Below are positions 1 to 7,472 of a DNA stretch of 64,000 nucleotides, piece after piece (position 1 is the first letter of the stretch; each line of letters begins with the position of its first letter). The stretch is from RDXT01 sp033762375 (GTDB lineage Bacteria; Bacteroidota; Bacteroidia; J057): the NCBI GenBank assembly GCA_033762375.1, contig JANRLQ010000030.1:1-64000 (forward strand), read 5' to 3'. The notes under the pieces were generated by a model. That model searched no databases and had not been told where the DNA came from. It worked only from the letters and a program-made list of their open reading frames with translations. Position numbers and translations under genes: made by a program.

Positions 1-145
1 AGGGATAAGCGCTGAAAGCATCTAAGTGCGAAGCCCACCACAAGATGAGTTTTCCCTTGAGGGTCGTGGGAGACTACCACGTTGATAGGCGATAAATGTA
101 AGTATCGTGAGGTACTCAGTTGAGTCGTACTAATAACCCGATAGA
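1..145 (+). rRNA. 23S ribosomal RNA, 3' end (partial)
   Basis: The first ~145 bases match the conserved 3' terminal part of bacterial 23S rRNA: the GCTGAAAGCATCTAAGTGCG block, then AAGATGAGTTTTCCC, and the closing ACTAATAACCCG segment followed by TAGACTTTC as seen in Bacteroidetes 23S genes. The 5' part lies outside the window. The exact 3' end is estimated to within about 10 bases. A 5S gene and a terminator follow on the same strand, so this is the distal end of an rRNA operon. Confidence 0.93.
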
Positions 146-277
146 CTTTCTTCCGCTACGCTTTTACTTTTTTACATCTGCATCTTGTCGAGCCATAGCG
201 GGTCGTCAGGCACGCGCAGCAGCGAAAGTACGGTATCCACCCCGTCACGCATCTGCCGGAAGCCATCGCCCCAAAAC
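146..277 (+). other. 23S-5S spacer
   Basis: This 132-base spacer contains no tRNA cloverleaf that I can see. Read on the minus strand, roughly 172-277 encodes a stretch with protein-like composition (includes FWGDGFRQMRDGVDTVL and ends LDKMQM before a stop). It has no start of its own and the reading frame continues into antisense 5S sequence, so it is not called as a gene. Confidence 0.6.
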
Positions 278-390
278 TCAGGTGTCCATAGTGCGGGGGT
301 ACACCTCTTCCCATCCCGAACAGAGAAGTTAAGCCCCGTAACGCCGATGGTACTGCGGTAACACGTGGAAGAGTAGGTAGACGCCGATCT
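278..390 (+). rRNA. 5S ribosomal RNA
   Basis: The region contains the diagnostic 5S core CCATCCCGAACAGAGAAGTT followed by AAGCCCC and the GCCGATGGTACTGC loop. GGTGTC near the 5' end pairs with GACGCC near the 3' end to close the terminal helix. Length is about 110 bases. It is co-oriented with the 23S end and is followed at once by a strong terminator. Ends are accurate to a few bases. Confidence 0.93.
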
Positions 391-392
391 TA

Positions 393-430
393 GAAAGCCT
401 CCCCTAAAGGGAGGCTTTCGTGTTTTATTA
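393..430 (+). terminator. rRNA operon terminator
   Basis: A perfect 11-bp inverted repeat (GAAAGCCTCCC at 393-403, GGGAGGCTTTC at 409-419) with a 5-base loop is followed by GTGTTTTATT. It ends the rRNA operon. The 420-602 interval beyond it holds nothing recognisable before the end of the convergent kinase gene. Confidence 0.85.
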
Positions 431-602
431 CCCCCCACCCCCGCACCCAAATTTATATACCTGAGAAGGCAAGATGAGCGCTGGATTAGCCCTCCCGTAC
501 AAACCGGGCAGCCTGTCAACTGACACCTGAAGGATAAAAAATGAACCGATAACCTGATTCCGGGACGACAGACGTACACTCCGGATATTCATTACGCAAG
601 TC

Positions 603-2090
603 TTATCCCCACGCCGGTAACGAAAAAGTGAAAACAGCTCCGCGTGGCAGCAGGTTTTCGACGCGGATCGTGCTCTGGTGCAGCTCCAGGATTTTTTTGA
701 CAATCGCCAGGCCCAGCCCGGTACCTGAAAATGAAGGTGCATGTGCAGAGGCCTGCCTGAACCGCTCGAAAATAAGCCCTTTTTCGTGCTCAGGAACCCC
801 AATACCCGTGTCTTTGACGGTGATCTCTACATGGCCGGGGTGGGGGACCAGCCCGAGGCTAATCGTACCCCCTGACGGGGTAAACTTGAGGGCATTGTCC
901 AGCAGGTTTTGAAACACCCGCTCCACCAGGGCTATATCTGCAAATACGAGCGGCAGGTCATGTGCGGCATCCAGATGCAGGTGAATTTGTTTTTTCTGCG
1001 CCAGTATCTGATATCGGGCGATAATGTCCTGGGCCAATTCACCGATAAAAAAGGGCTCCTTCTGGGGTTCTACCTGAAGGGCCTCCAGTTTGGAGTACTC
1101 AAAAAGTTGAGAAATGAGGTGAGAGAGCCGGTCAGAGCTGTCCAGGATGATCTGGAGATAGTGCTGACGCTGCTCAGGGGAGAGCGCGTCCTGCTTCATC
1201 AGCAGTGTCTCGACATACCCCCGCGTGATGGACAGCGGGGTGCGGAGGTCATGGGAGATATTAACAATCAGCTCCCTGCGGAGGTTTTCGACGGAGCGGA
1301 TTTTATCAAAATTGGCTACGATCTGGTCTGCCATTTCATTAAAGGCGAGGCCCAGGGTGCCGAGGTCACTGCCCAGGGCTGGATGTGCCCGTGCCGTATA
1401 GTCTCCGTCCCGAAAACGCTCTACGGCTGCGATCATGCTGCGGAGGTTGCGGGTGAGGTACCAGAGGGCGATCAGGCCGAGGCCCAAGGCACCTGCCAGG
1501 ATGATAAAAAACCACCAGGAGCCCATCTGAAGCACATAACTGCCCAGCAGGGAGTCTGTCACAGCCGTCTGGAGCTCGCTGTTGAGGACGATATAGATAT
1601 ACCCCATGAGCTGACCCTGCTCCAGGATGGGCGCAGCCGAAAAAACCTTGCTGCGGCCAGGATTGCGGGGGTCATCACCTTGTATAAACTGCTGAGGATC
1701 AGCAATAAAAGCTTTTATTGGTGCAGTAGCCACGCGGTCCAGCCTGACTTTTTTGTAGGGGGCCACATAGGTATAGATCATTCCGGCGGTGTCCAGCAGA
1801 TACACCTCTACGCCGGGATTGATGATCATCATGGAGTGCATGATCTGCTGGATGGCCAGGGTGTCCACGCGCCCATTGACAAGGGGACGTACCTCCTGGA
1901 CCGTATGCTGGGCGATGTCCCCGTTGAGTTTTTGGCTGGACTCCTCCAGAAACCGCTGGGCCGTAACTGTCGTGATACCCAGATATACAGCACCAAGAAG
2001 GCTCAGGATCAGCAGCAGTACCAGGGAGATACGCCAATAGAGGGTGCCAAAGAGGGGATGGTTTTTTTTCATGGGTTTACAGGTCTTCAT
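603..2090 (-). CDS. Sensor histidine kinase (HAMP, HisKA, HATPase)
   Basis: Membrane-bound sensor kinase of a two-component system, 495 residues. A transmembrane helix at about 20-42 and a second at about 192-212 enclose a ~150-residue periplasmic sensor region of unrecognised fold. A HAMP linker follows, then the dimerisation domain with the phospho-accepting His near residue 280 (VNISHDLRTPLS). The ATPase domain shows the N box (NLLDNALKFTPSGG), G1 (DTGIGVP) and G2 (GTGLGLAIVKK). The gene overlaps the upstream response regulator by 14 bases, indicating co-translation. The stimulus cannot be read from sequence. A second in-frame Met at residue 7 is an alternative start. Confidence 0.95.
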   Translation of the reverse strand: MKTCKPMKKNHPLFGTLYWRISLVLLLILSLLGAVYLGITTVTAQRFLEESSQKLNGDIAQHTVQEVRPLVNGRVDTLAIQQIMHSMMIINPGVEVYLLDTAGMIYTYVAPYKKVRLDRVATAPIKAFIADPQQFIQGDDPRNPGRSKVFSAAPILEQGQLMGYIYIVLNSELQTAVTDSLLGSYVLQMGSWWFFIILAGALGLGLIALWYLTRNLRSMIAAVERFRDGDYTARAHPALGSDLGTLGLAFNEMADQIVANFDKIRSVENLRRELIVNISHDLRTPLSITRGYVETLLMKQDALSPEQRQHYLQIILDSSDRLSHLISQLFEYSKLEALQVEPQKEPFFIGELAQDIIARYQILAQKKQIHLHLDAAHDLPLVFADIALVERVFQNLLDNALKFTPSGGTISLGLVPHPGHVEITVKDTGIGVPEHEKGLIFERFRQASAHAPSFSGTGLGLAIVKKILELHQSTIRVENLLPRGAVFTFSLPAWG

Positions 2091-2775
2091 TAAACCGGTA
2101 TCCGACGCCCCAGGTGGTGAGAATATACTGGGGTTGGCTCATGTCGGACTCAATTTTGCTTCGGAGCCGGTTGATATGGGAGTTGACGGTGTGTTCCATC
2201 CCGGCAAAGTCATACCCCCACACGAGGTCGAGAAGCTGCTGACGGCTATAGCTCCGGCCGGGATGAGAGGCCAGCAGGACCAATAGTTCAAATTCTTTGG
2301 GCGAAAGTTCAATCCGTTTGGAGCGGAGAAGGGTGCGGCGTTTGTCGCGGTCTATTTCCAGGTCTGCAAACCGCATGATTTTTTCGCCGGGCGTAAACGA
2401 GGCCCGCTCACGGGTGCGCCGGAGGATCGCATGTACCCGCGCGATAAATTCCCGGATGCTGAAGGGTTTGGTCATGTAGTCATCAGCCCCCATTTCCAGG
2501 CCCAGGACCTTGTCTATCTCCTCAGATCGGGCCGTGAGCATCAGAATAGGGGTTTTGCTGCCGGTAGCCCGGAGCTGGCGGCATATTTCGATCCCGTTGA
2601 CACCGCCTGGCAGGGTCAGGTCGAGGATGATCAGTTGAAAATGCTGGTGCAGCGCTGCCTTGAGGCCATCTGGCCCGGTCTGGGTCAGCGTCACCTCATA
2701 TCCCTGATCCCTGAGATGTAACTCCAGCAGGGCGATGATATCCGGATCGTCTTCTATGATCAGTACATGGTCCAT
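2077..2775 (-). CDS. Response regulator, OmpR/PhoB family
   Basis: DNA-binding partner of the adjacent kinase. The receiver domain shows the acidic pocket (LIIEDDPD), the phospho-acceptor Asp in IILDLTLPG (about residue 52) and the conserved Lys in YMTKPFS. The C-terminal ~95 residues form a winged helix of the OmpR class (LSPKEFELLVLLASHPGR, then the recognition region ending HINRLRSKIE). The Met at 2775, directly before DHVLIIEDD, was chosen because it places the receiver at the usual distance from the start. The frame is open from a Met 24 bases further upstream (2799), which would add eight atypical residues. Confidence 0.94.
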   Translation of the reverse strand: MDHVLIIEDDPDIIALLELHLRDQGYEVTLTQTGPDGLKAALHQHFQLIILDLTLPGGVNGIEICRQLRATGSKTPILMLTARSEEIDKVLGLEMGADDYMTKPFSIREFIARVHAILRRTRERASFTPGEKIMRFADLEIDRDKRRTLLRSKRIELSPKEFELLVLLASHPGRSYSRQQLLDLVWGYDFAGMEHTVNSHINRLRSKIESDMSQPQYILTTWGVGYRFNEDL

Positions 2776-2930
2776 AATCTCAGCGTAGGGTACATACAAA
2801 GGAATACTAAATAGTTCACAAAAAGATCACGGTGCATCTCCCCAAAAATTGAATGGGCTGTGAAACTTTTGTGACCTGGCAGGGGGATGTTTGTAGCGGT
2901 TTCAAGATCAACCATTAACCCCTTTTTCTT

Positions 2931-3377
2931 ATGAACCGCATGAAGTATGTTTGGATGATGAGCCTGGTGGCCCTGGTTATGTTTTCTGCCTGCACAGAAG
3001 AAGTTATCATTGACAGCAGCCTGCCCCAGGGCACGTTTTCAGTAGCTCGCTCCGGGAGTTTTGTTGAGCAAAACAGCACCGGCAGCACGGGCATGGCCCA
3101 ACTGGGAACTGACGAGGACGGTGTGCAGTTTGTAAAATTTGGCACCTCCTTCAGCACCAATTTTGCCACAGGTACCGTAACGGTATATCTCTCCAAAAGC
3201 CAGACCTATATGGCAGATCCTGCTAACGGTAATCCCTCTCTCCGGCTCGTCGGCATCACCCAGAAGGGCGGTGAACAATACTTTAAAGTGGATCCAGCCG
3301 TAGGCAGCGAGTTTACCCACGTGATCCTCTGGTGTGCTTCTGCCGGCGTACCTTTTGGGTATGCACCGCTCAACTAA
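2931..3377 (+). CDS. Hypothetical lipoprotein
   Basis: A 148-residue protein beginning with a positively charged, hydrophobic signal and a lipobox-like MFSAC, predicting lipidation at Cys22 and an outer-membrane or periplasmic location. The mature part is rich in Ser, Thr, Gly and beta-forming residues and matches no family I recognise. It is divergent from the two-component pair, with a ~155-base shared upstream region, so regulation by that pair is possible but unproven. A weak promoter-like GATGTTTG lies near 2886. The next gene (3453) is co-directional. Confidence 0.75.
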   Translation: MNRMKYVWMMSLVALVMFSACTEEVIIDSSLPQGTFSVARSGSFVEQNSTGSTGMAQLGTDEDGVQFVKFGTSFSTNFATGTVTVYLSKSQTYMADPANGNPSLRLVGITQKGGEQYFKVDPAVGSEFTHVILWCASAGVPFGYAPLN

Positions 3378-3452
3378 GATGTATCCTTGACCAATCAACC
3401 TGCCGGGTCCGGATAGATATGTCAGGGCCCGGCCTTATTTACTTCATTAGGT

Positions 3453-4301
3453 ATGAAATACTGGTTGGTGATCAGCGTGGGACTTGTGATCGGTACCTAT
3501 CACGCCCATGCACAGAGTGGATGGGTACGTGAGCCGGGGCATTATTTTGTAAAGGCAGATATAAGTGTATTTGCGTCTGATCAATATTATAATCCCCAGG
3601 GAGTACGCCAGGTGACGTCCTCCTTCCGGCAGCAAGCATTAAACGTATATGCCGAGTACGGACTGGCTCCCCGGCTGGCAGTACACCTGGCGGCGCCCCT
3701 GGTCAGGCTGAACAGTTTTGAGACTACTGCTCCCGCTATCGGACAGGGAGATCTGCGACTGGAGCTGAAGTATGCCCTGCTAAAGGGACCTGTACCGATA
3801 TCGCTGACAGTCAGCCCCGAACTGCCAACCGGCCGCGCCAATGCCGCAGCGGCCAACCGCAACATACCCGGAGATGTGATCAACCTGCCTACCGGTGACG
3901 GTGAGTTTAACCTGGTCTCGACGCTGGCAGTGTCATCCAGCCTCGGTCCCTGGTACGGAACCCTCTGGGGGGCCTACAACCTGCGGACTGCGTATCGGGG
4001 CGAGATTTTCAAAGACCTGTGGCTGATGGGGGCAGAAGTGGGTGTCGCACCCAAGCCCGGACTTTGGCTGAATGTCAAACTGCGCAACCAGCATGCAACG
4101 GGATTGCCCGTCAGCCAAAGCCTCGGATTTGTACGGGGAGACGCCACGGCATTCAGCCAGCTTGGATTCGGCTTGTACCAAAAAATATCAGCCAACGGAG
4201 GTTTTACGGCGGATGTATCGGCGATTCTGCCCGGACCCGTCGGGCGAGTGAATATATATGCCGGCCCGACCCTGAGTGTGGGCTGGGTATGGGAAAAGTA
4301 G
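3453..4301 (+). CDS. Secreted protein, probable outer-membrane beta-barrel
   Basis: A 282-residue protein with a cleavable signal peptide (ends near THAHAQ, residue ~21). The rest alternates amphipathic beta segments with many Tyr, Gly and aromatic girdle residues, for example VKADISVFASDQYY and LNVYAEYGLAPRLAVHLAAP, as in small outer-membrane barrels of the MetA/phenol-degradation transporter type. No specific family is claimed. It is followed by a clear terminator at 4347-4379, so the transcript ends before apt. Confidence 0.75.
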   Translation: MKYWLVISVGLVIGTYHAHAQSGWVREPGHYFVKADISVFASDQYYNPQGVRQVTSSFRQQALNVYAEYGLAPRLAVHLAAPLVRLNSFETTAPAIGQGDLRLELKYALLKGPVPISLTVSPELPTGRANAAAANRNIPGDVINLPTGDGEFNLVSTLAVSSSLGPWYGTLWGAYNLRTAYRGEIFKDLWLMGAEVGVAPKPGLWLNVKLRNQHATGLPVSQSLGFVRGDATAFSQLGFGLYQKISANGGFTADVSAILPGPVGRVNIYAGPTLSVGWVWEK

Positions 4302-4346
4302 GTAAATGTGTGTGGATATTAACGTTGCTAACTTTGTCTATCTTGG

Positions 4347-4379
4347 ATACCAGGGATGTAGGTCTCTGGTATTTTTTTC
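4347..4379 (+). terminator. Rho-independent terminator
   Basis: A 10-bp stem with one G-U pair (ATACCAGGGA at 4347-4356 with TCTCTGGTAT at 4363-4372) is followed immediately by seven T residues. It separates the outer-membrane protein gene from apt. Confidence 0.85.
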
Positions 4380-4405
4380 TTTAGGGAGAAAATGAAACCT
4401 TTGAC

Positions 4406-4435
4406 TTGACAGCCCGTCAAAAAACCTTATATTCG
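4406..4435 (+). promoter_or_regulatory. Probable sigma-A promoter of apt
   Basis: A -33-type TTGAC at 4406-4410 and a -7-type TATATTCG at 4428-4435 are separated by 19 bases, close to the Bacteroidetes pattern TTG-N19/20-TAnnTTTG. It would give a leader of about 20 bases before the ATG at 4461. TTGAC and GTCAA also form a small dyad at 4406-4420. Confidence 0.5.
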
Positions 4436-4460
4436 TAACAGTATCCTAACGACCGTTCGT

Positions 4461-4997
4461 ATGCCAATAACAACCATCCTGAAAGATGTTATCCGGGAGG
4501 TACCGGATTTTCCCATTCCGGGGGTATTGTTCAAAGATATTTCGCCGGTATTTCTACAGCCGGAACTTATCAAACGGAGCGCTGCCGCACTCGCGGCCCA
4601 TTGGTTTGATGCAGGGGTGACCAAAGTTGTAGGCATAGACAGTCGGGGATTTCTGTTCGGACCACAGATTGCCGCCAAGCTGGATGCGGGATTTGTCATG
4701 GTGCGCAAAAAAGGCAAACTCCCGCCTGAGACTATTGAGGTATCGTACGCCCTGGAGTACGGGGAGGCTACCCTGGAGTCTGTGCGGGAGTCAATGGTCC
4801 CCGGCGACCGGATCATCATCCACGATGACCTGCTGGCCACAGGGGGTACGGCAGAGGCTGCGGCCCGGCTAGCACTGTCCCTGGGGGCTGAGGTAGTGGG
4901 TTTTTCGTTTTTGATTAATCTGACTTTTCTGGGCGGTGCAGCCCGTCTTTCACAGGTGGCACGTGATATTCACTGGCTTGTTGACTACGAAAAATGA
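4461..4997 (+). CDS. apt: Adenine phosphoribosyltransferase
   Basis: Purine-salvage enzyme converting adenine and PRPP to AMP in the cytoplasm; 178 residues, the normal length. The N-terminal signature VPDFPIPGVLFKDISPVF and the PRPP-binding loop VIIHDDLLATGGTA (about 116-130) are both present. It lies after a terminator and its own promoter. The neighbouring acyl-CoA dehydrogenase starts 44 bases after the stop, so the two may be co-transcribed although not metabolically linked. Confidence 0.96.
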   Translation: MPITTILKDVIREVPDFPIPGVLFKDISPVFLQPELIKRSAAALAAHWFDAGVTKVVGIDSRGFLFGPQIAAKLDAGFVMVRKKGKLPPETIEVSYALEYGEATLESVRESMVPGDRIIIHDDLLATGGTAEAAARLALSLGAEVVGFSFLINLTFLGGAARLSQVARDIHWLVDYEK

Positions 4998-5040
4998 GCC
5001 AGTCCCCGTTACTTGTACCTTCATTAACCTTATTTGCCAC

Positions 5041-6213
5041 ATGATGACCAACATACACACAGGCAGTGCAGGGCTGAACTTCCGGCAAACGGAAAACCAG
5101 CAGATGATCGCAGAGATGGTCCAGCGTTTTGCGGAGGAGCATATCCGACCCGTGGTGATGGACCTCGACGAACGCCAGGAGTTTCCGGTGGAGATATTTC
5201 GCCAACTGGGAGAACTGGGGCTGCTGGGGATACTGGTTCCGGAGTCGTATGGAGGGGCTGGTTTGGGGTACCTGGAGTATGTGACCGCCGTGTCAGAAAT
5301 TTCGAAATATTGTGGTGCTATCGGGTTGTCTGTTGCCGCACATAATTCTCTCTGTACCAATCATATCCTGAAGTTTGGGAATGAGGAACAAAAAGAACGC
5401 TGGTTACCCCGGCTGGCTTCTGGTGAGTGGATCGGGGCATGGGGGCTTACAGAACCCAATACCGGATCGGACGCAGGCAATATGCAGACGGTCGCCATAG
5501 AAGACGGGGATGAATACGTTCTCAACGGGGCTAAAAACTTCATCACCCACGGCAAAACGGGCCAGGTAGCTGTGGTCATTGCCCGAACGGGGGCCCCCCG
5601 TACCTCTGGCAATGCGACCGCCTTTGTGATCGAAAAAGGTACTCCGGGTTTCAGCGCTGGTAAAAAAGAGAACAAACTCGGCATGCGGGCGTCTGAGACA
5701 ACGGAGTTGATCTTTCAGGACTGCCGGGTGCATAAATCCCAGATGCTGGGAGCTCCGGGCGAGGGTTTCAAACAAGCCATGAAAATCCTGGATGGGGGGC
5801 GAATCTCCATTGCGGCACTCTCCCTGGGGATTGCGCGTGGGGCCTTTGAGGCCAGCCTCCGGTACGCGCAGGAGCGGGAGCAGTTTGGTAAAAAAATTGC
5901 TGATTTTCAGGGCATTTCCTTCAAACTGGCGGACATGGCCACCCGGATACAAGCCTCCGAACTCCTCACCCTGCGGGCTGCTGAGTTGATCAACCATAAG
6001 CAGGAAGTCACGCAGGCATCTGCGATGGCCAAACTGTATGCCAGCGAAACGGCGGTATGGGTCGCCAATGAGGCTGTGCAAATACACGGCGGATACGGAT
6101 ACATCAAAGATTATCCGGTAGAAAAATTTTATCGGGATGCCAAACTGTGTACCATCGGGGAGGGTACGTCTGAGATTCAGAAGGTGGTCATTGCCCGCGA
6201 ACTGCTGAAATAA
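5041..6213 (+). CDS. Acyl-CoA dehydrogenase
   Basis: FAD enzyme introducing the alpha-beta double bond into acyl-CoA thioesters and passing electrons to ETF; 390 residues from the chosen start, typical of the family. Motifs include LTEPNTGSDAGNM, the FAD region RYAQEREQFGKKI, and near the C terminus GGYGYIKDYPVEKFYRDAK followed by IGEGTSEIQ, whose first Glu is in the position of the catalytic base. The open frame extends upstream into apt, but the ATG at 5041 places the start right before the normal N-terminal helix. Substrate chain length cannot be assigned. Confidence 0.93.
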   Translation: MMTNIHTGSAGLNFRQTENQQMIAEMVQRFAEEHIRPVVMDLDERQEFPVEIFRQLGELGLLGILVPESYGGAGLGYLEYVTAVSEISKYCGAIGLSVAAHNSLCTNHILKFGNEEQKERWLPRLASGEWIGAWGLTEPNTGSDAGNMQTVAIEDGDEYVLNGAKNFITHGKTGQVAVVIARTGAPRTSGNATAFVIEKGTPGFSAGKKENKLGMRASETTELIFQDCRVHKSQMLGAPGEGFKQAMKILDGGRISIAALSLGIARGAFEASLRYAQEREQFGKKIADFQGISFKLADMATRIQASELLTLRAAELINHKQEVTQASAMAKLYASETAVWVANEAVQIHGGYGYIKDYPVEKFYRDAKLCTIGEGTSEIQKVVIARELLK

Positions 6214-6221
6214 CCCATACC

Positions 6222-7472
6222 ATGCGGATCGGCGTCATTGGCGCAGGGGCAGCAGGATTATATGCTACCCAGCTCCTGCTTGAGCGGGGGCATGAGGTCG
6301 TGTTGCTGGAAGCCCGTGACCAGGTCGGGGGGCGTATCACCCCGCTGGAGGGATGGGCCGATGTACCGCTTGAGATGGGAGCCGAGGAAATTCATGGGGC
6401 AGATTCACCCTGGGCCCGGATGTTGCGTCAGGCCGGGGCTGAATTGTTTCTCCCGCCCGGTCAGGACTATATCTGGTACGCCAATCAATTGTGGCCGGAA
6501 GACGATGCCCCCCAGGCTGTGCAGGATGCACTTGATTTTGTGGCAACGGCTGTGACCTGGGCGGGACCGCCGCTGACAGTCACAGAACTCCCCGGCTACA
6601 CCGGCTTGCAGCCCGACACAACTGCTATCGTCAACGCCCGCCTCGGCAATCTGTACGGCACCTCCGACCGGTATCTCTGTGCAGCTGGCATTGCAGAGCA
6701 GGAACTACACTGGAAAAGTGGCCCGGAAGACCTGCGGCTGCGCACCGGGAGCCTGCTGGACTGGCTGAAGATCATTTGCCACGAGGCAGTAGCCATCGCC
6801 CGGTGTGGTCGCCCGGTGATCCATGTTAAGATCCTCGCGGATGGGGTCACGCTCACCGATGCAACGGGCGAACACCATACGGCAGATGCCGCGATCTGCA
6901 CCGTACCACTGCCTGTATTACGACAAGGGCTTATTACCTTTGATCCGGTTTTGCCCCCTGCCCATCAGGCCGCCATAAAAATGATCGGAATGGGGCCAGG
7001 GCTGAAGGTTCAGCTTCGGTTTACCGACCGGTTTTGGCCTGCTGATATGACGTATCTGATCGGCGGTCAATACATACCCGAATTCTGGGATGCCACCCGC
7101 GGGCGCGGGAATACACCTGTACTGACAGGGTTTGTCATGGGAGATGCCGCCTACCAGTTGGGACCTCATGAGCCGACCGTCATCAGGCGGGCCCTGGAGG
7201 ACCTGGACAGGATGTTTGGGGGGATAGCGAGTGCGTCCTGCACGGGGGCGCAGGTACAAGACTGGTCACGGGCACCCTGGACCGGCGGGGCCTACTCATA
7301 TCCTGTCGCAGGCGGGGGGCTGGACGCCCGCCGGGCATTGGCCGGGCCGGTCGGTGGTCGTTTGTACTGGGCAGGAGAAGCTACCTCGGAGGGCCATCAG
7401 GCTACCGTACATGGTGCCATTGAGACGGCCCTCCGGGCAGTTGATCAGGTGTTACGCCGTACTACTCCTTGA
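6222..7472 (+). CDS. FAD-dependent amine oxidase (flavin monoamine oxidase family)
   Basis: A 416-residue flavoenzyme beginning with a Rossmann dinucleotide-binding motif (IGVIGAGAAGLYATQLL, then LLEARDQVGGR), with the family's C-terminal FAD contact (RLYWAGEATSEGHQATVHG). Such proteins oxidise primary or polyamines, or desaturate carotenoid-like substrates; the substrate is not evident. It begins 8 bases after the acyl-CoA dehydrogenase and is probably co-transcribed. Its 3' end overlaps the convergent alpha-amylase gene by 11 bases. Confidence 0.9.
   Translation: MRIGVIGAGAAGLYATQLLLERGHEVVLLEARDQVGGRITPLEGWADVPLEMGAEEIHGADSPWARMLRQAGAELFLPPGQDYIWYANQLWPEDDAPQAVQDALDFVATAVTWAGPPLTVTELPGYTGLQPDTTAIVNARLGNLYGTSDRYLCAAGIAEQELHWKSGPEDLRLRTGSLLDWLKIICHEAVAIARCGRPVIHVKILADGVTLTDATGEHHTADAAICTVPLPVLRQGLITFDPVLPPAHQAAIKMIGMGPGLKVQLRFTDRFWPADMTYLIGGQYIPEFWDATRGRGNTPVLTGFVMGDAAYQLGPHEPTVIRRALEDLDRMFGGIASASCTGAQVQDWSRAPWTGGAYSYPVAGGGLDARRALAGPVGGRLYWAGEATSEGHQATVHGAIETALRAVDQVLRRTTP

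Noticed and set aside
146..277. tRNA gene in the rRNA spacer
   Set aside because: No cloverleaf, T-loop or anticodon stem could be formed.
909..2093. 394-residue open frame on the plus strand
   Set aside because: Antisense shadow of the histidine kinase gene.
4329..4336. TAACTTTG as the apt promoter
   Set aside because: It matches TAnnTTTG but lies before a strong terminator (4347-4379), so it could not serve apt.
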